A stretch of 64,000 nucleotides of DNA, from assembly GCA_963706605.1 (NCBI GenBank), contig OY970165.1, forward strand, positions 124,001 to 188,000, given 5' to 3'. The DNA is from VRUE01 sp963706605 (GTDB taxonomy: Bacteria > Actinomycetota > Thermoleophilia > Solirubrobacterales > 70-9). Under the pieces are notes generated by a model that worked only from the letters and a program-made list of their open reading frames with translations, ran no database searches and had not been told where the DNA came from. Below, in pieces: positions 16,417 to 24,314 of this stretch. The position numbers were made by a program, and so were the translations under genes. Every line of letters begins with the position of its first letter. Positions within the stretch are counted from its first letter, which is position 1.

Positions 16417-17270
16417 TCGACCACCCGCGAGAGGCGGCGGATCGCGACGAAGCCCACGAGCTGCAGGACGCCGGCAAATGCAACCAGCACCGCCGAGGCC
16501 GGCGAGCTCAGCACCTTGGCGAGGAAGCCAGGTTGGATCAGCTCTGCGAAGAGGGCGCCGCCACTCGGCATCGCGACCACCAGCAAGCCGGTGAAGCGCG
16601 CCTGGGCCGTCGCCGATCTGGCGTCGTCGGTGGCACGATCGCGCTCCGACGCTCCCGCGGCGAAGCGGCGCAGTAACCCGGCAAGGTCGCCGCCGGCCCG
16701 TCGCTGACTGAGCAGCGCCGCCGCGAACGCATCGACTCTCGGCGAACGCATCCGCCGTCGCCATCCTTCGACCGCCTCCCCGGTCGGCGCCCCCAGCGCC
16801 AGCTCGGCTCCGAGCCGAGCCAGCTCGACCGCGGCCGGGCCGTCGACCGAGGCCGCTGCCGCCGGCAGCGAGGCGCGCAGGGAGCGCCCGGCGGCGAGCG
16901 AGTCGGCGATCGCCGCGGCGACGTCCGGCAGGGCGCGCTCCACCACCCGGCGATAACGCCGGCGCCGGCTCGACACCGCCCATCCCGCCAGGCCGGGCCC
17001 GGCGATCCCGAGCGGCACCGCGACCGCGGCACCAGCCACGAACCAGCCCCCCAATAGCGCGGCGGCGGCTCCGACCGCCGCAAGCCGGCGCCGCTCCACA
17101 GTCGAGGGCGCATACCCCTCGCGCCCCGCCCTGCGCAGCGGCTCCAGCGCCAGGCGCAACCAGCGCGCGGCCGCCGGGCTCGCCAGCAGCGCCTCACGCG
17201 CAGCCAGCGCCACCAGGCCCCCGGCGGTGGCGCCGGCCAAGGGCAGCAGCAGTTCGCGAGCAGCGCTCAT
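16413..17270 (-). CDS. tadB: Tad pilus inner-membrane protein TadB
   Basis: The 285-residue T2SF-family protein pairs with TadC to form the pilus platform. Membrane segments flank the T2SF domain, which has 'ALPDVAAAIADSLAAGRSL' and 'RSATAQARFTGLLVVAMP'. ATG overlaps the cpaF stop (ATGA), and its stop overlaps tadC. Confidence 0.85.
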   Translation of the reverse strand: MSAARELLLPLAGATAGGLVALAAREALLASPAAARWLRLALEPLRRAGREGYAPSTVERRRLAAVGAAAALLGGWFVAGAAVAVPLGIAGPGLAGWAVSSRRRRYRRVVERALPDVAAAIADSLAAGRSLRASLPAAAASVDGPAAVELARLGAELALGAPTGEAVEGWRRRMRSPRVDAFAAALLSQRRAGGDLAGLLRRFAAGASERDRATDDARSATAQARFTGLLVVAMPSGGALFAELIQPGFLAKVLSSPASAVLVAFAGVLQLVGFVAIRRLSRVVE

Positions 17271-18364
17271 CGCACCGCCACCTCGGCGATCTCGGCGACC
17301 CGGCGGCCGCCGTCGACCCGGCGCTCCAGGTGGACGACGAGGTCGATGCCGCGACGGACCTGCGCCGCGATCGCCTCGTGCGGCAATCCCAGCCCCGCCA
17401 TCAGGGCGAGGGTCTCCAACCTGGCGAGCGCATCGGCCGCCGAGCTGGCGTGAACCGTCGAGAGCGCGCCGCCGTGCCCAGTGTTGAGGGCCGTGAGCAG
17501 GTCCAGCGCCTCGGCACCCCGGACCTCGCCGATCACGATCCGGTCGGGCCGCATCCGCAACGCGTTGCGGAGCAGATCGCGGATCGTCACCTCCCCCCTT
17601 CCCTCGACCCCGGGTGGACGGCTCTCCAGCCGCACCACATGGCGTTGCCGCAGGCGCAGCTCCGCCGCGTCCTCGATCGTCACCACCCGCTCTGCGGGAG
17701 AGATGAAGCTGGAAAGAGCGTTGAGCAGTGTCGTCTTGCCCGAGCCGGTGCCGCCGCTGACCAGGACGCTGCGGCGCTCGCCCACGGCGCTCGCGAGCAG
17801 CTCGAGCTGCGACTCGGCGAGCGTCCCCAGCTCGACTAGCTCACGCGGTCCCGGACGACGGGCGCCAAAGCGGCGGATCGAGAGCGCCGGGCCGTCGATC
17901 GCCAAGGGTGGGATCACGGCGTTGACCCGCGAACCGTCGCCGAGCCGGGCATCGACCATCGGGCTCAGCTCGTCGATGCGACGACCGAGCGGGGCGAGGA
18001 TCCGCTCGATCGCGTTGCGCAGCTCCTCCTCGTCCGCGAAGCCGACGTCAACCGACTCGATCCGCCCACCCCGCTCGACGTAGACGCACCGTGGCCCGTT
18101 GACCATCACCTCCTCGACAGCGGGGTCGGCCAGCAGGTCCTCCAGCGGGCCGAGCCCCACCGTGTCGCGCAGGATCCGCGCCACGAGCGCCTCGTGATCT
18201 TCGGAGCCGAGCAGCGCCGCCTCCACCGCAACCAGCTCGCGCACCTGCTCGTCCAGCTCGCCGCTCGGTTCGGCGCCCGCCGCGGCAGCTTCGCGGCGGG
18301 CCTCGATCAGGCGGCCGCGCAGCGAGTCGGCCAGCTCCTCAAGATGTCGCGACCTCGCCTCCAC
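17267..18364 (-). CDS. cpaF: Tad/Flp pilus assembly ATPase CpaF (TadA)
   Basis: This secretion ATPase powers Tad pilus assembly. The 365-residue protein has an N-terminal helical region, 'DPAVEEVMVNGP', Walker A 'VSGGTGSGKTTLLNAL' near residue 212, the Asp box 'VTIEDAAELRL', Walker B 'IVIGEVRGAEALD' and the His box 'GALSTVHASSA'. It lies in the middle of a four-gene Tad block and overlaps tadB by four bases. Confidence 0.92.
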   Translation of the reverse strand: MEARSRHLEELADSLRGRLIEARREAAAAGAEPSGELDEQVRELVAVEAALLGSEDHEALVARILRDTVGLGPLEDLLADPAVEEVMVNGPRCVYVERGGRIESVDVGFADEEELRNAIERILAPLGRRIDELSPMVDARLGDGSRVNAVIPPLAIDGPALSIRRFGARRPGPRELVELGTLAESQLELLASAVGERRSVLVSGGTGSGKTTLLNALSSFISPAERVVTIEDAAELRLRQRHVVRLESRPPGVEGRGEVTIRDLLRNALRMRPDRIVIGEVRGAEALDLLTALNTGHGGALSTVHASSAADALARLETLALMAGLGLPHEAIAAQVRRGIDLVVHLERRVDGGRRVAEIAEVAVR

Positions 18365-18368
18365 CCCC

Positions 18369-19025
18369 TCAGCCCTCCGGCAGCAGCGTCACCTTGCGGG
18401 CGAAGCTCTCGGCGGCGATCAGCCGCAACGCCTGCCGCTTCGTCAATCCCAGGGTCGCCGCGGCCATGGCACCCGGACCCGCTCCTTCGGGACCCGGCCT
18501 CAGCGCCAACAGAGGAACATGTGCGGCGGCCACGTAGGTGCGCCCCGTGCCGGCAGCCACCGGTTCGGTCGTGACGACCACGTCGACCGTCGACCGGGAG
18601 GTCGTTGGGCCTGCGGAGAGGAGGGCCTCGGCGCCGCTGACGTCGATTTCAACCGGACGGCGGCCGCCGCTGAGACCATGCTGCGCAGTCCGACCCTCTT
18701 GCCGGACACCCAGCTGCGCGGCGAGCAGGTAGGAACCCGCCGGCAGGGCCGCCCTGGTGACGAGCCCCAGCGCTTCCGCCGGCGCGACCAGCGCCCCCGG
18801 CGGCGCAAACCGCTCCGGGACACGCCGCACGCCGAGGGCCGAAGCGACCTCGCGGGGACCGATCCGCCGGCCGGCGGCGATGTCCGTGTCGAGGATCACG
18901 ACCGGCCTCAACGGGCCGTAGCCGCGCAGGGCACGCGATCCATAGCCGTCGGCGATCGCCGCCGCTGCGCCGGCGGCGACCAGGGCCAACAGGAGGAAGC
19001 CCAACGCGCGGCCGCGCCGGCTCAT
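18369..19025 (-). CDS. SAF-domain CpaB/RcpC-like pilus protein
   Basis: The 218-residue protein has an N-terminal membrane anchor (about residues 9-25) followed by a SAF-type domain ('VVILDTDIAAGRRIGPREV ... LGLVTRAALPAGSYL'). CpaB/RcpC proteins are periplasmic or cell-surface parts of Tad pili. Position directly upstream of cpaF supports this. Start overlaps the histidine kinase stop by four bases. Confidence 0.75.
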   Translation of the reverse strand: MSRRGRALGFLLLALVAAGAAAAIADGYGSRALRGYGPLRPVVILDTDIAAGRRIGPREVASALGVRRVPERFAPPGALVAPAEALGLVTRAALPAGSYLLAAQLGVRQEGRTAQHGLSGGRRPVEIDVSGAEALLSAGPTTSRSTVDVVVTTEPVAAGTGRTYVAAAHVPLLALRPGPEGAGPGAMAAATLGLTKRQALRLIAAESFARKVTLLPEG

Positions 19026-19750
19026 GCGGCCGGCGCGGCGTGATCGCTCGACAGTGGAAGATCGAGCAAGGCGAGCGAGCCGCGCTCAGATCGCCGCAAG
19101 GCGAATCGGCCCCGGTGGGCCGCGGCAACCTGCCTCACCACCGTCAGCCCGTGGCCATGACGGCGGCGGCCCGAGAGGCGTGCGATCACCTCGGCGGGCG
19201 TTTCCCGCCGCGCGACGGGACGAGAGGCGCGACCGTCGTCTGCGATGACGATCCGCACCATGCCCCTGTGCGGGCGTGCATCGACCGTGATCGTCGGCCC
19301 TCCGTGCTCGATCGCGTTGACGATCAGGTTGTCGAGCGCCTGGGCAAGGCTCGTGCGGTCGCCCACCACGACGGTCCGACCGGCGCGCCAGCGCAAGCTC
19401 AACGAGCCGCCACCCAAGCTCGTCCGCGCAGCCCAGCGCCGCACGGCCGCTTCGACCACAGGCCGCACTTCCACCGCCTCCGGCGGACGCTCCAGGGTGC
19501 TGCCGTTGACCTCGCGGTCGAGCCTCTCCAGCGCCGCCGCGGCAAGTTGCACCGAGCTCTCCACGGTGGGGGGCGAACCCCGGCCTCCACCGCTTGCCAG
19601 CGCAATCGTCTGCAGCGGGCGGCGCAACTCGTGCAGCGCCTCGTTGAGGGCGCTGCGGCGGCGGCCGGCCCGCAGGCCCTGCGCCGCGACGACCCCGGCC
19701 ATCGAAGCGGCGAGCGGCCAACCGACGGCGATCTCCGCCAACTCCATCAT
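19022..19750 (-). CDS. Short sensor histidine kinase
   Basis: The 242-residue protein has one N-terminal membrane segment, then a phospho-acceptor region 'LHELRRPLQ' (His near residue 41) and a HATPase domain with N-box 'DNLIVNAIEHG', 'IADDG' and a G-box around 'GRRRHGHGLTVV'. It lacks an obvious extracellular sensor domain. It is coupled to the response regulator upstream and the pilus genes downstream by four-base overlaps. Confidence 0.85.
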   Translation of the reverse strand: MMELAEIAVGWPLAASMAGVVAAQGLRAGRRRSALNEALHELRRPLQTIALASGGGRGSPPTVESSVQLAAAALERLDREVNGSTLERPPEAVEVRPVVEAAVRRWAARTSLGGGSLSLRWRAGRTVVVGDRTSLAQALDNLIVNAIEHGGPTITVDARPHRGMVRIVIADDGRASRPVARRETPAEVIARLSGRRRHGHGLTVVRQVAAAHRGRFALRRSERGSLALLDLPLSSDHAAPAA

Positions 19751-20460
19751 CCGTCGAGGAGGCGATATCCGACGCCCCAGCAGTTGACCACGAAGCGTCC
19801 GTCCTCCGGATCCAGTTTGCGCCGGAGCCGGCTCGCGTGTGAGTCGAGCGTGCGGGTCTTCGTCGGCGCCCGAAAGCCCCAGACCTCACCCAGCAGCTCG
19901 CGCTTCGAGAAGACCCGGTGGGGATCGGAGGCGAGCACCCGCAGCAGCGAGAACTCTTTCTTGGCGAGCTGCACCTCCCGCCTGCCGACCCAGGCCTTGC
20001 GACGCGCCGGGTCGACGACGACCTCACCGACCCGGCAGGGCCCGCTGCGCCGCTCCGACCCACGCCGCAGCACCGCCCCGATCCGCGCCCGCAGCTCCGG
20101 GTAGTGGAACGGCTTCACCAGGTAGTCGTCAGCGCCGAACTCGAGGCCGCGCACCCGATCATCCTCAGCGCCGCGCCCGGTGAGGACAATCACCGGCAGG
20201 CGCGAGTCGAAGCGCGAGACGACCCCGTCCGCTTCGCGGATCTCGCGCAGGACGTCAAGCCCGGAAGCGTCGGGAAGGGTCAGGTCCAGCAGCATCAGGT
20301 CGGGCTGCTTGTAGCGGCAGAGCCGCAATGCGTCGGAGGCGCTGGGCGCGGGCAGGACGCCGAAGCGGTCGGCGACGAGGTGGTCGCAGAGCAGCTCCAG
20401 CGTCGGGGCGTCGTCCTCGCAGACGACGACGCTGGCGATATCTCGTCTCTGAGGCAGCAT
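19747..20460 (-). CDS. OmpR/PhoB-type response regulator
   Basis: The 237-residue protein has a receiver domain (phospho-acceptor Asp in 'DLMLLDLTLPD', Thr/Lys switch residues in 'VLTGRG' and 'DYLVKPF') and a C-terminal winged helix ('KEFSLLRVLASDPHRVFSK', 'TRTLDSHASRLRRKL', 'VNCWGVGYRL'). As the first gene of the RR-HK-Tad unit it most likely controls the pilus operon. Confidence 0.93.
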   Translation of the reverse strand: MLPQRRDIASVVVCEDDAPTLELLCDHLVADRFGVLPAPSASDALRLCRYKQPDLMLLDLTLPDASGLDVLREIREADGVVSRFDSRLPVIVLTGRGAEDDRVRGLEFGADDYLVKPFHYPELRARIGAVLRRGSERRSGPCRVGEVVVDPARRKAWVGRREVQLAKKEFSLLRVLASDPHRVFSKRELLGEVWGFRAPTKTRTLDSHASRLRRKLDPEDGRFVVNCWGVGYRLLDG

Positions 20461-20466
20461 CCACCC

Positions 20467-20814
20467 CTACAAGTCCCAGGCGACGAAAACTCTCCCCCCT
20501 GTCCACGGGCTGGGCAGCTCCAAGGCGGCGGCGGCGCGGCGGTCGGATGCGAAGCGGCGCGGCGGCACGGCGCGGCGGACCGAGCAGGGACCGCCATCCC
20601 GACCCAAGAAGACGAGGTCAAGGGGAAAGCGCATGCCGAAGGTGTGGACACTGGAGCAACGCGGGATCAGCAGCCCCAGCCCGGCCTCCTCCAGATCCAT
20701 GTGGGCCAAGCCGAGCAGACGGGCGCGGACACCGAGGGCGATGGGAACCTCGAGGTCGAGCACGGAGACGACAGGAAGGCGCCGTAGGCGCGACGCCGGG
20801 CCTCGGCCGAACAT
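20467..20814 (-). CDS. DUF192 family protein
   Basis: The 115-residue protein carries the DUF192 core: 'ARLLGLAHMDLEEAGLGLLIPRCSSVHTF' broken into the family blocks R-L-x-GL, 'GLLIP-C--VHTFGM' and 'PLDLVFL'. Function of the family is unknown. It lies six bases upstream of the response regulator gene, in the same orientation, and may be in the same operon as the Tad genes. Confidence 0.75.
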   Translation of the reverse strand: MFGRGPASRLRRLPVVSVLDLEVPIALGVRARLLGLAHMDLEEAGLGLLIPRCSSVHTFGMRFPLDLVFLGRDGGPCSVRRAVPPRRFASDRRAAAALELPSPWTGGRVFVAWDL

Positions 20815-20925
20815 GAAGAGTCAAGCGCCCAGCCGCACAGATTCTCCCCAGGGGCATGTCGCAAGAAGGATGTTCGACGCGCAAAACCTCTTTCAGCGAC
20901 CGCCGCCTGGAGGCACGGGGCTACG

Positions 20926-21456
20926 ATGACAGGCATGATCAAGCACCTGTTGTCGCTGGGCTTGCGACAGCGGATGGGCTTCAACTCAATGAACAAGAAG
21001 ACGACCCGCAGAGGAAATTACGAGTCGGGCTCCGACTACGTGCTCGAGTACGGCGAGCTCCGCTTCGCCTTCAACGAGGAGGACTTCGGCCAGCGCGTCG
21101 AGCAGGCCGCGGTCAAACTCGGCTTCGTCCAGCAGGGACTGAGCCGCGAGGAGCTCGATGATCTGCTCGACCTCGCCGTCAACGGCGAGATCTCCGAGCC
21201 CAGCTCCCCCCTCGGCGAGCACATCAACGAGAACTGGGAAGACCTGGTCGGCCCCACCAACCGCAGCCTCGTCCACTGGCTGCGCCGCCTCGTCTTCCGC
21301 GGCGCCTGGCTCGACCAGCGCGTCAAGGAGGGCGAGCTGGACGTCGTCTTCGACGAGAACACCCAGACTTTCGGCTACGTCCAGCCCGATCGCAGTCCTG
21401 AGCTGATCGAGCTCTCCAAAGAGCCCTCCTGGCGCCGCATCGCCTACCGCGGCTAG
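20926..21456 (+). CDS. Hypothetical cytosolic protein
   Basis: The 176-residue acidic product has no membrane segment. It contains 'YVLEYGELRFAFNEEDFGQRVEQAA', here noted only by its ends (residues about 38-62), and a helical middle region rich in Glu and Leu. I do not recognise the family. The coding frame is clean and GC-rich, and its 3' end overlaps the convergent beta-propeller gene by four bases. Confidence 0.65.
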   Translation: MTGMIKHLLSLGLRQRMGFNSMNKKTTRRGNYESGSDYVLEYGELRFAFNEEDFGQRVEQAAVKLGFVQQGLSREELDDLLDLAVNGEISEPSSPLGEHINENWEDLVGPTNRSLVHWLRRLVFRGAWLDQRVKEGELDVVFDENTQTFGYVQPDRSPELIELSKEPSWRRIAYRG

Positions 21457-22646
21457 CGTTTCTGCACGAGCACCAGAGACTTCTTCTTGGTCGTCGGTGC
21501 TTTCTCGATCTCGGCGTATTTGACGCTGACGCGGACCTTGACCATCCCCCTGTTGCGAAGCTCGCGGCGGAGGTTGTGGCCGTCCCAGCCGCTGGGAGAG
21601 GGCCAGATCCGCAACCACTTGCGCCCGCCGCCGGCAATCGCCGGACCAACCCCTTCGCCGACGAACCGCCAGGAGAGGCCGTTGGAGACACTGACCTTGA
21701 ACTGACCGGTGTCGGGAACGTAGACCGCGATGAAGGCGACGCCCTTGCTCTCGTTGCGCTTCAGTTTCCCGAGCCGGATGCTGCTCGTCGGCAGCGGCGG
21801 CGGCGCGTAGTGGAGCGAGTCGACGGCGACGCCACCGAGGATGCCCAAGCCGGTGACGAACCCCCGGTTGACGGCGGTGCCGTCCAGGTTGGCCTCGCCG
21901 ATCGACCCCGGTTCGATCGAGTCCTGATCCCAGAAGATGTGCGCGTCATCGACCGCGACGCCGTCTGGCCGGTCGAGGCCGGTGATGAATCCCGGTTCCG
22001 GGTTGGTCCCGCCCAGGTCGGCGCGGCCGATCGTGCCGAGGAAGTCCGACCAGAAGATGTGCGAGGCGTCGACCGCGACGCCGCAGACGCCGGCGGTGGT
22101 CGGGATGAAGTCCTGGACGATGCCTTTGCCGTCGAGATCGGCGCGGCCCAGTGAGCCGCCCGACCCCCTGCCCCAGAAGACATTCGATCCATTGACGGCG
22201 ACACCGCAGGGCCGGTTGCCCGCTTCGATGAAGCCCTGATCGACCCCGGTCCCGTCAAGGCCAGCCCGGCCCAGCGTGGTTCCGCCGAGATTGGCCCAGT
22301 AGACGTGTGAGGCGTCGACCGCGACCCCACACGGTTCGTCGGCGCCGGTGATGAAAGCGTCGTTCGGGTCAGATCCGTCGAGGTTCGCGCGCCCGATCGC
22401 ACCGGTCGAGCGATTGCCCCAGAAGATGTGCGTCGCGTCGACCGCCAATCCACACACCTGGCCGTTCGCCTGGATGTAGACGCCGTTGTAGAACCTTGAG
22501 AAGTCCGGCACGTTGCTGCGGTAGGTGCCGTCGAAGTTCATCCGTTCGATCGTGTTGCGGCTCGCCCAGTAGAGCATCGCCTCCGCCCGCCCAGCCGACA
22601 CCAGGCCGAGCAGGGCGACGAGGGCCACCGCTATCGCGGTCCGCAT
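21453..22646 (-). CDS. Secreted YWTD-like beta-propeller protein
   Basis: The 397-residue protein has a signal peptide (residues 1-23, cleavage after 'GRAEA') and about six repeats of 43-45 residues with the pattern C-G-V-A-V-D-x-x-H-I-F-W followed by 'IGRANLDG' and 'FI'. Several repeats carry a conserved cysteine. After residue 290 comes a basic beta-rich C-terminal domain. The repeats resemble low-density-lipoprotein-receptor YWTD blades. Extracellular binding is likely; the ligand is unknown. Confidence 0.8.
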   Translation of the reverse strand: MRTAIAVALVALLGLVSAGRAEAMLYWASRNTIERMNFDGTYRSNVPDFSRFYNGVYIQANGQVCGLAVDATHIFWGNRSTGAIGRANLDGSDPNDAFITGADEPCGVAVDASHVYWANLGGTTLGRAGLDGTGVDQGFIEAGNRPCGVAVNGSNVFWGRGSGGSLGRADLDGKGIVQDFIPTTAGVCGVAVDASHIFWSDFLGTIGRADLGGTNPEPGFITGLDRPDGVAVDDAHIFWDQDSIEPGSIGEANLDGTAVNRGFVTGLGILGGVAVDSLHYAPPPLPTSSIRLGKLKRNESKGVAFIAVYVPDTGQFKVSVSNGLSWRFVGEGVGPAIAGGGRKWLRIWPSPSGWDGHNLRRELRNRGMVKVRVSVKYAEIEKAPTTKKKSLVLVQKR

Positions 22647-22648
22647 GG

Positions 22649-23518
22649 CTAGCCGGGTCGCTCGACCGCGGCGACCACGGTGAGTGAACCGGAGCCAGTG
22701 GAGCCGAGGCCGGCGTCGAACAGCTCGCGGGCCTCCTCCGCTCCGGCGAAGGTCTCGGCGAAGCGGCTGAGGGAGTCGATCAGGACGACCACGTCCTCGC
22801 CCGCACCAGCACGGGAACGCGCCTGCGCGAGGGCGTCGTTGGCGTGGTTGGCCTTGCCCGCGGCGACGATCTCGGCCTTGGGCGCCTCGCGCTTCCAGTC
22901 CGCCAGCTCCTCGGGTGTCGGATCGACCAGCAGCGCAATCGGGTCTGGGCCCTCGGAGGCGCCGGAAAGCTCCGCCGCGACTTCTCGCAGCAGCGCCGTG
23001 CAGCCGGCCCGGCTCTCCGCGTAGACGATCGCCTGGCGGCCCGAGACGGCGGGCAGGAGCAGATCGTGGATGCGCACGCCCTTGGGGCGACGGCCCCAGC
23101 GGCGGCGACGTCGTTTACGTTTCGGGCGCTCTGACGCGGAGGCCGCAGCGGGCTTGGCTGCAGCGGGCTCGTGTTGCGGTTTCTGGGGCTCAGGCTTGGG
23201 CTCGCGCCGCGGCTCCCGCGGTTTATCCCGAGGCGGACGCGACTCGCGCGGCTGGCGTTGCTCACGCGGCTGGCGTGACTCTCGCGACTGGCGGGGTTTC
23301 TCTCCACCGCCACCTCCGCCGCCGCCACGCCTTCTGCGCCCACCGCCACCACCCTCGCGTGGGCGCTCCTGTTTTTTCGGCGCACCCTTCGACCCGCCGC
23401 CGGCCAGCTTCTCGATCAGCTCGGCGCGGGGCAGCATCCGGTAGCGCTCGACGCCCGCGTCGGCGGCGAGCGCATGCAGCTCGGCGAGGTGCTTGGACTC
23501 CAGTTCAGTTTTGTTCAC
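22649..23518 (-). CDS. Truncated Rho-like protein with degenerate P-loop
   Basis: From the GTG at 23518 the product is 289 residues: a Rho N-terminal helix-turn domain ('LAELHALAADAGVERYRML'), a long Arg/Gly/Glu/Pro-rich linker, then a piece of the Rho ATPase domain ('GRRPKGVRIHDLLLPAV'). The position of the P-loop reads 'AGCTALLREV', so the catalytic Lys of GKT is gone, while a Walker-B-like 'VVVLIDSLSRFAE' remains. The protein stops before the Q- and R-loops. It is unlikely to be an active terminator; a regulatory or RNA-binding role is a guess. Confidence 0.7.
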   Translation of the reverse strand: MNKTELESKHLAELHALAADAGVERYRMLPRAELIEKLAGGGSKGAPKKQERPREGGGGGRRRRGGGGGGGGEKPRQSRESRQPREQRQPRESRPPRDKPREPRREPKPEPQKPQHEPAAAKPAAASASERPKRKRRRRRWGRRPKGVRIHDLLLPAVSGRQAIVYAESRAGCTALLREVAAELSGASEGPDPIALLVDPTPEELADWKREAPKAEIVAAGKANHANDALAQARSRAGAGEDVVVLIDSLSRFAETFAGAEEARELFDAGLGSTGSGSLTVVAAVERPG

Positions 23519-23532
23519 GGCGTGCAGGCTAT

Positions 23533-24228
23533 TCAACCGGTCGCCGCGAGGCGCTTCTGCGTCAGCTCGCCCAGCCATTCGCCGAACTCAGGACGCGACT
23601 GCCAGTCCTCGCGGAACTTCGCGGCGCCGGCGTCGGTAAGCGGGTGGTCGAGCATCTGGCGCAGCACCTTGGCGGGGGTCGTGGCGATCTCGCAACCGAT
23701 CCGCGCCGCGGTGACGATGTGCTCCGGGTGGCGGATCGAGGCGGCGATGATCTCCGAGGTCATGCCGCCGGCGCGCAGCGTGTCGGCGATCTCCTCCAGC
23801 ACCGCGGTCGAGTCGACCGAGATGTCGTCGAGCCGGCCCATGAAGCAGGAGACGTAGGTGGCGCCCGCGGCCGCGGCCAGCAGCGCCTGCGTCGGCGAGA
23901 AGACCAGGGTCATGTTGACCGGGATCCCTTCGCCGGTCAGCGCCCGCGTCACCTCCAGGCCCTCCTTGTTGAAGGGGACCTTGACGACGATGTGCTCGTG
24001 CAGCTCGCGCAGGGCGCGACCCTCGTCGAGCATGCTTCGGACGTCCTGGGAGACGACCTCGGCCGAGGTCGGACCGCCGACGAGGTCGCAGATCCGCCTG
24101 ATGCTCTCGCCCGGGTCGCCGTCCTCCTTGGCGAGCAGCGACGGGTTGGTCGTCGCGCCGGAGAGGACGCCCCAGGCGGCGATCTCCTCGACCTCGGCGA
24201 CGTTGCCGGTATCGATGAAAAGTCTCAT
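23533..24228 (-). CDS. Small transaldolase / fructose-6-phosphate aldolase family
   Basis: The 231-residue TIM-barrel protein has the family motifs 'MRLFIDTGNVAEVEE', 'GATTNPSLLAKE', the Schiff-base lysine in 'IVVKVPFNKEGLE' and 'NMTLVFSPTQALLAA'. Such short proteins act as transaldolase or fructose-6-phosphate aldolase in central sugar metabolism; the sequence alone does not decide between them. It lies 14 bases upstream of the Rho-like gene. Confidence 0.9.
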   Translation of the reverse strand: MRLFIDTGNVAEVEEIAAWGVLSGATTNPSLLAKEDGDPGESIRRICDLVGGPTSAEVVSQDVRSMLDEGRALRELHEHIVVKVPFNKEGLEVTRALTGEGIPVNMTLVFSPTQALLAAAAGATYVSCFMGRLDDISVDSTAVLEEIADTLRAGGMTSEIIAASIRHPEHIVTAARIGCEIATTPAKVLRQMLDHPLTDAGAAKFREDWQSRPEFGEWLGELTQKRLAATG

Positions 24229-24264
24229 GGAGCCCAGGTTAATGGAGGAGCCCGATGCCCGGTC

Positions 24265-24314
24265 GACGTGCCGGTAGTTAGCCGCCCATATGGGCGGCTA
24301 ACTACCGGCACGTC
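24265..24314. repeat. 50-bp perfect palindrome at the glpD 3' end
   Basis: Two 25-bp halves (24265-24289 and 24290-24314) are exact reverse complements, with CCATATGG at the centre. The glpD stop codon (24298-24300) lies inside it. It can act as a terminator-like hairpin or be a mobile palindromic element. A cruciform of this length is rare outside mobile elements. Confidence 0.85.

Noticed and set aside
16465..16500. The sequence GGCAAATGCAACC in tadB as another copy of palindrome family A
   Set aside because: No complementary second arm is present nearby, so it is only a short chance match.
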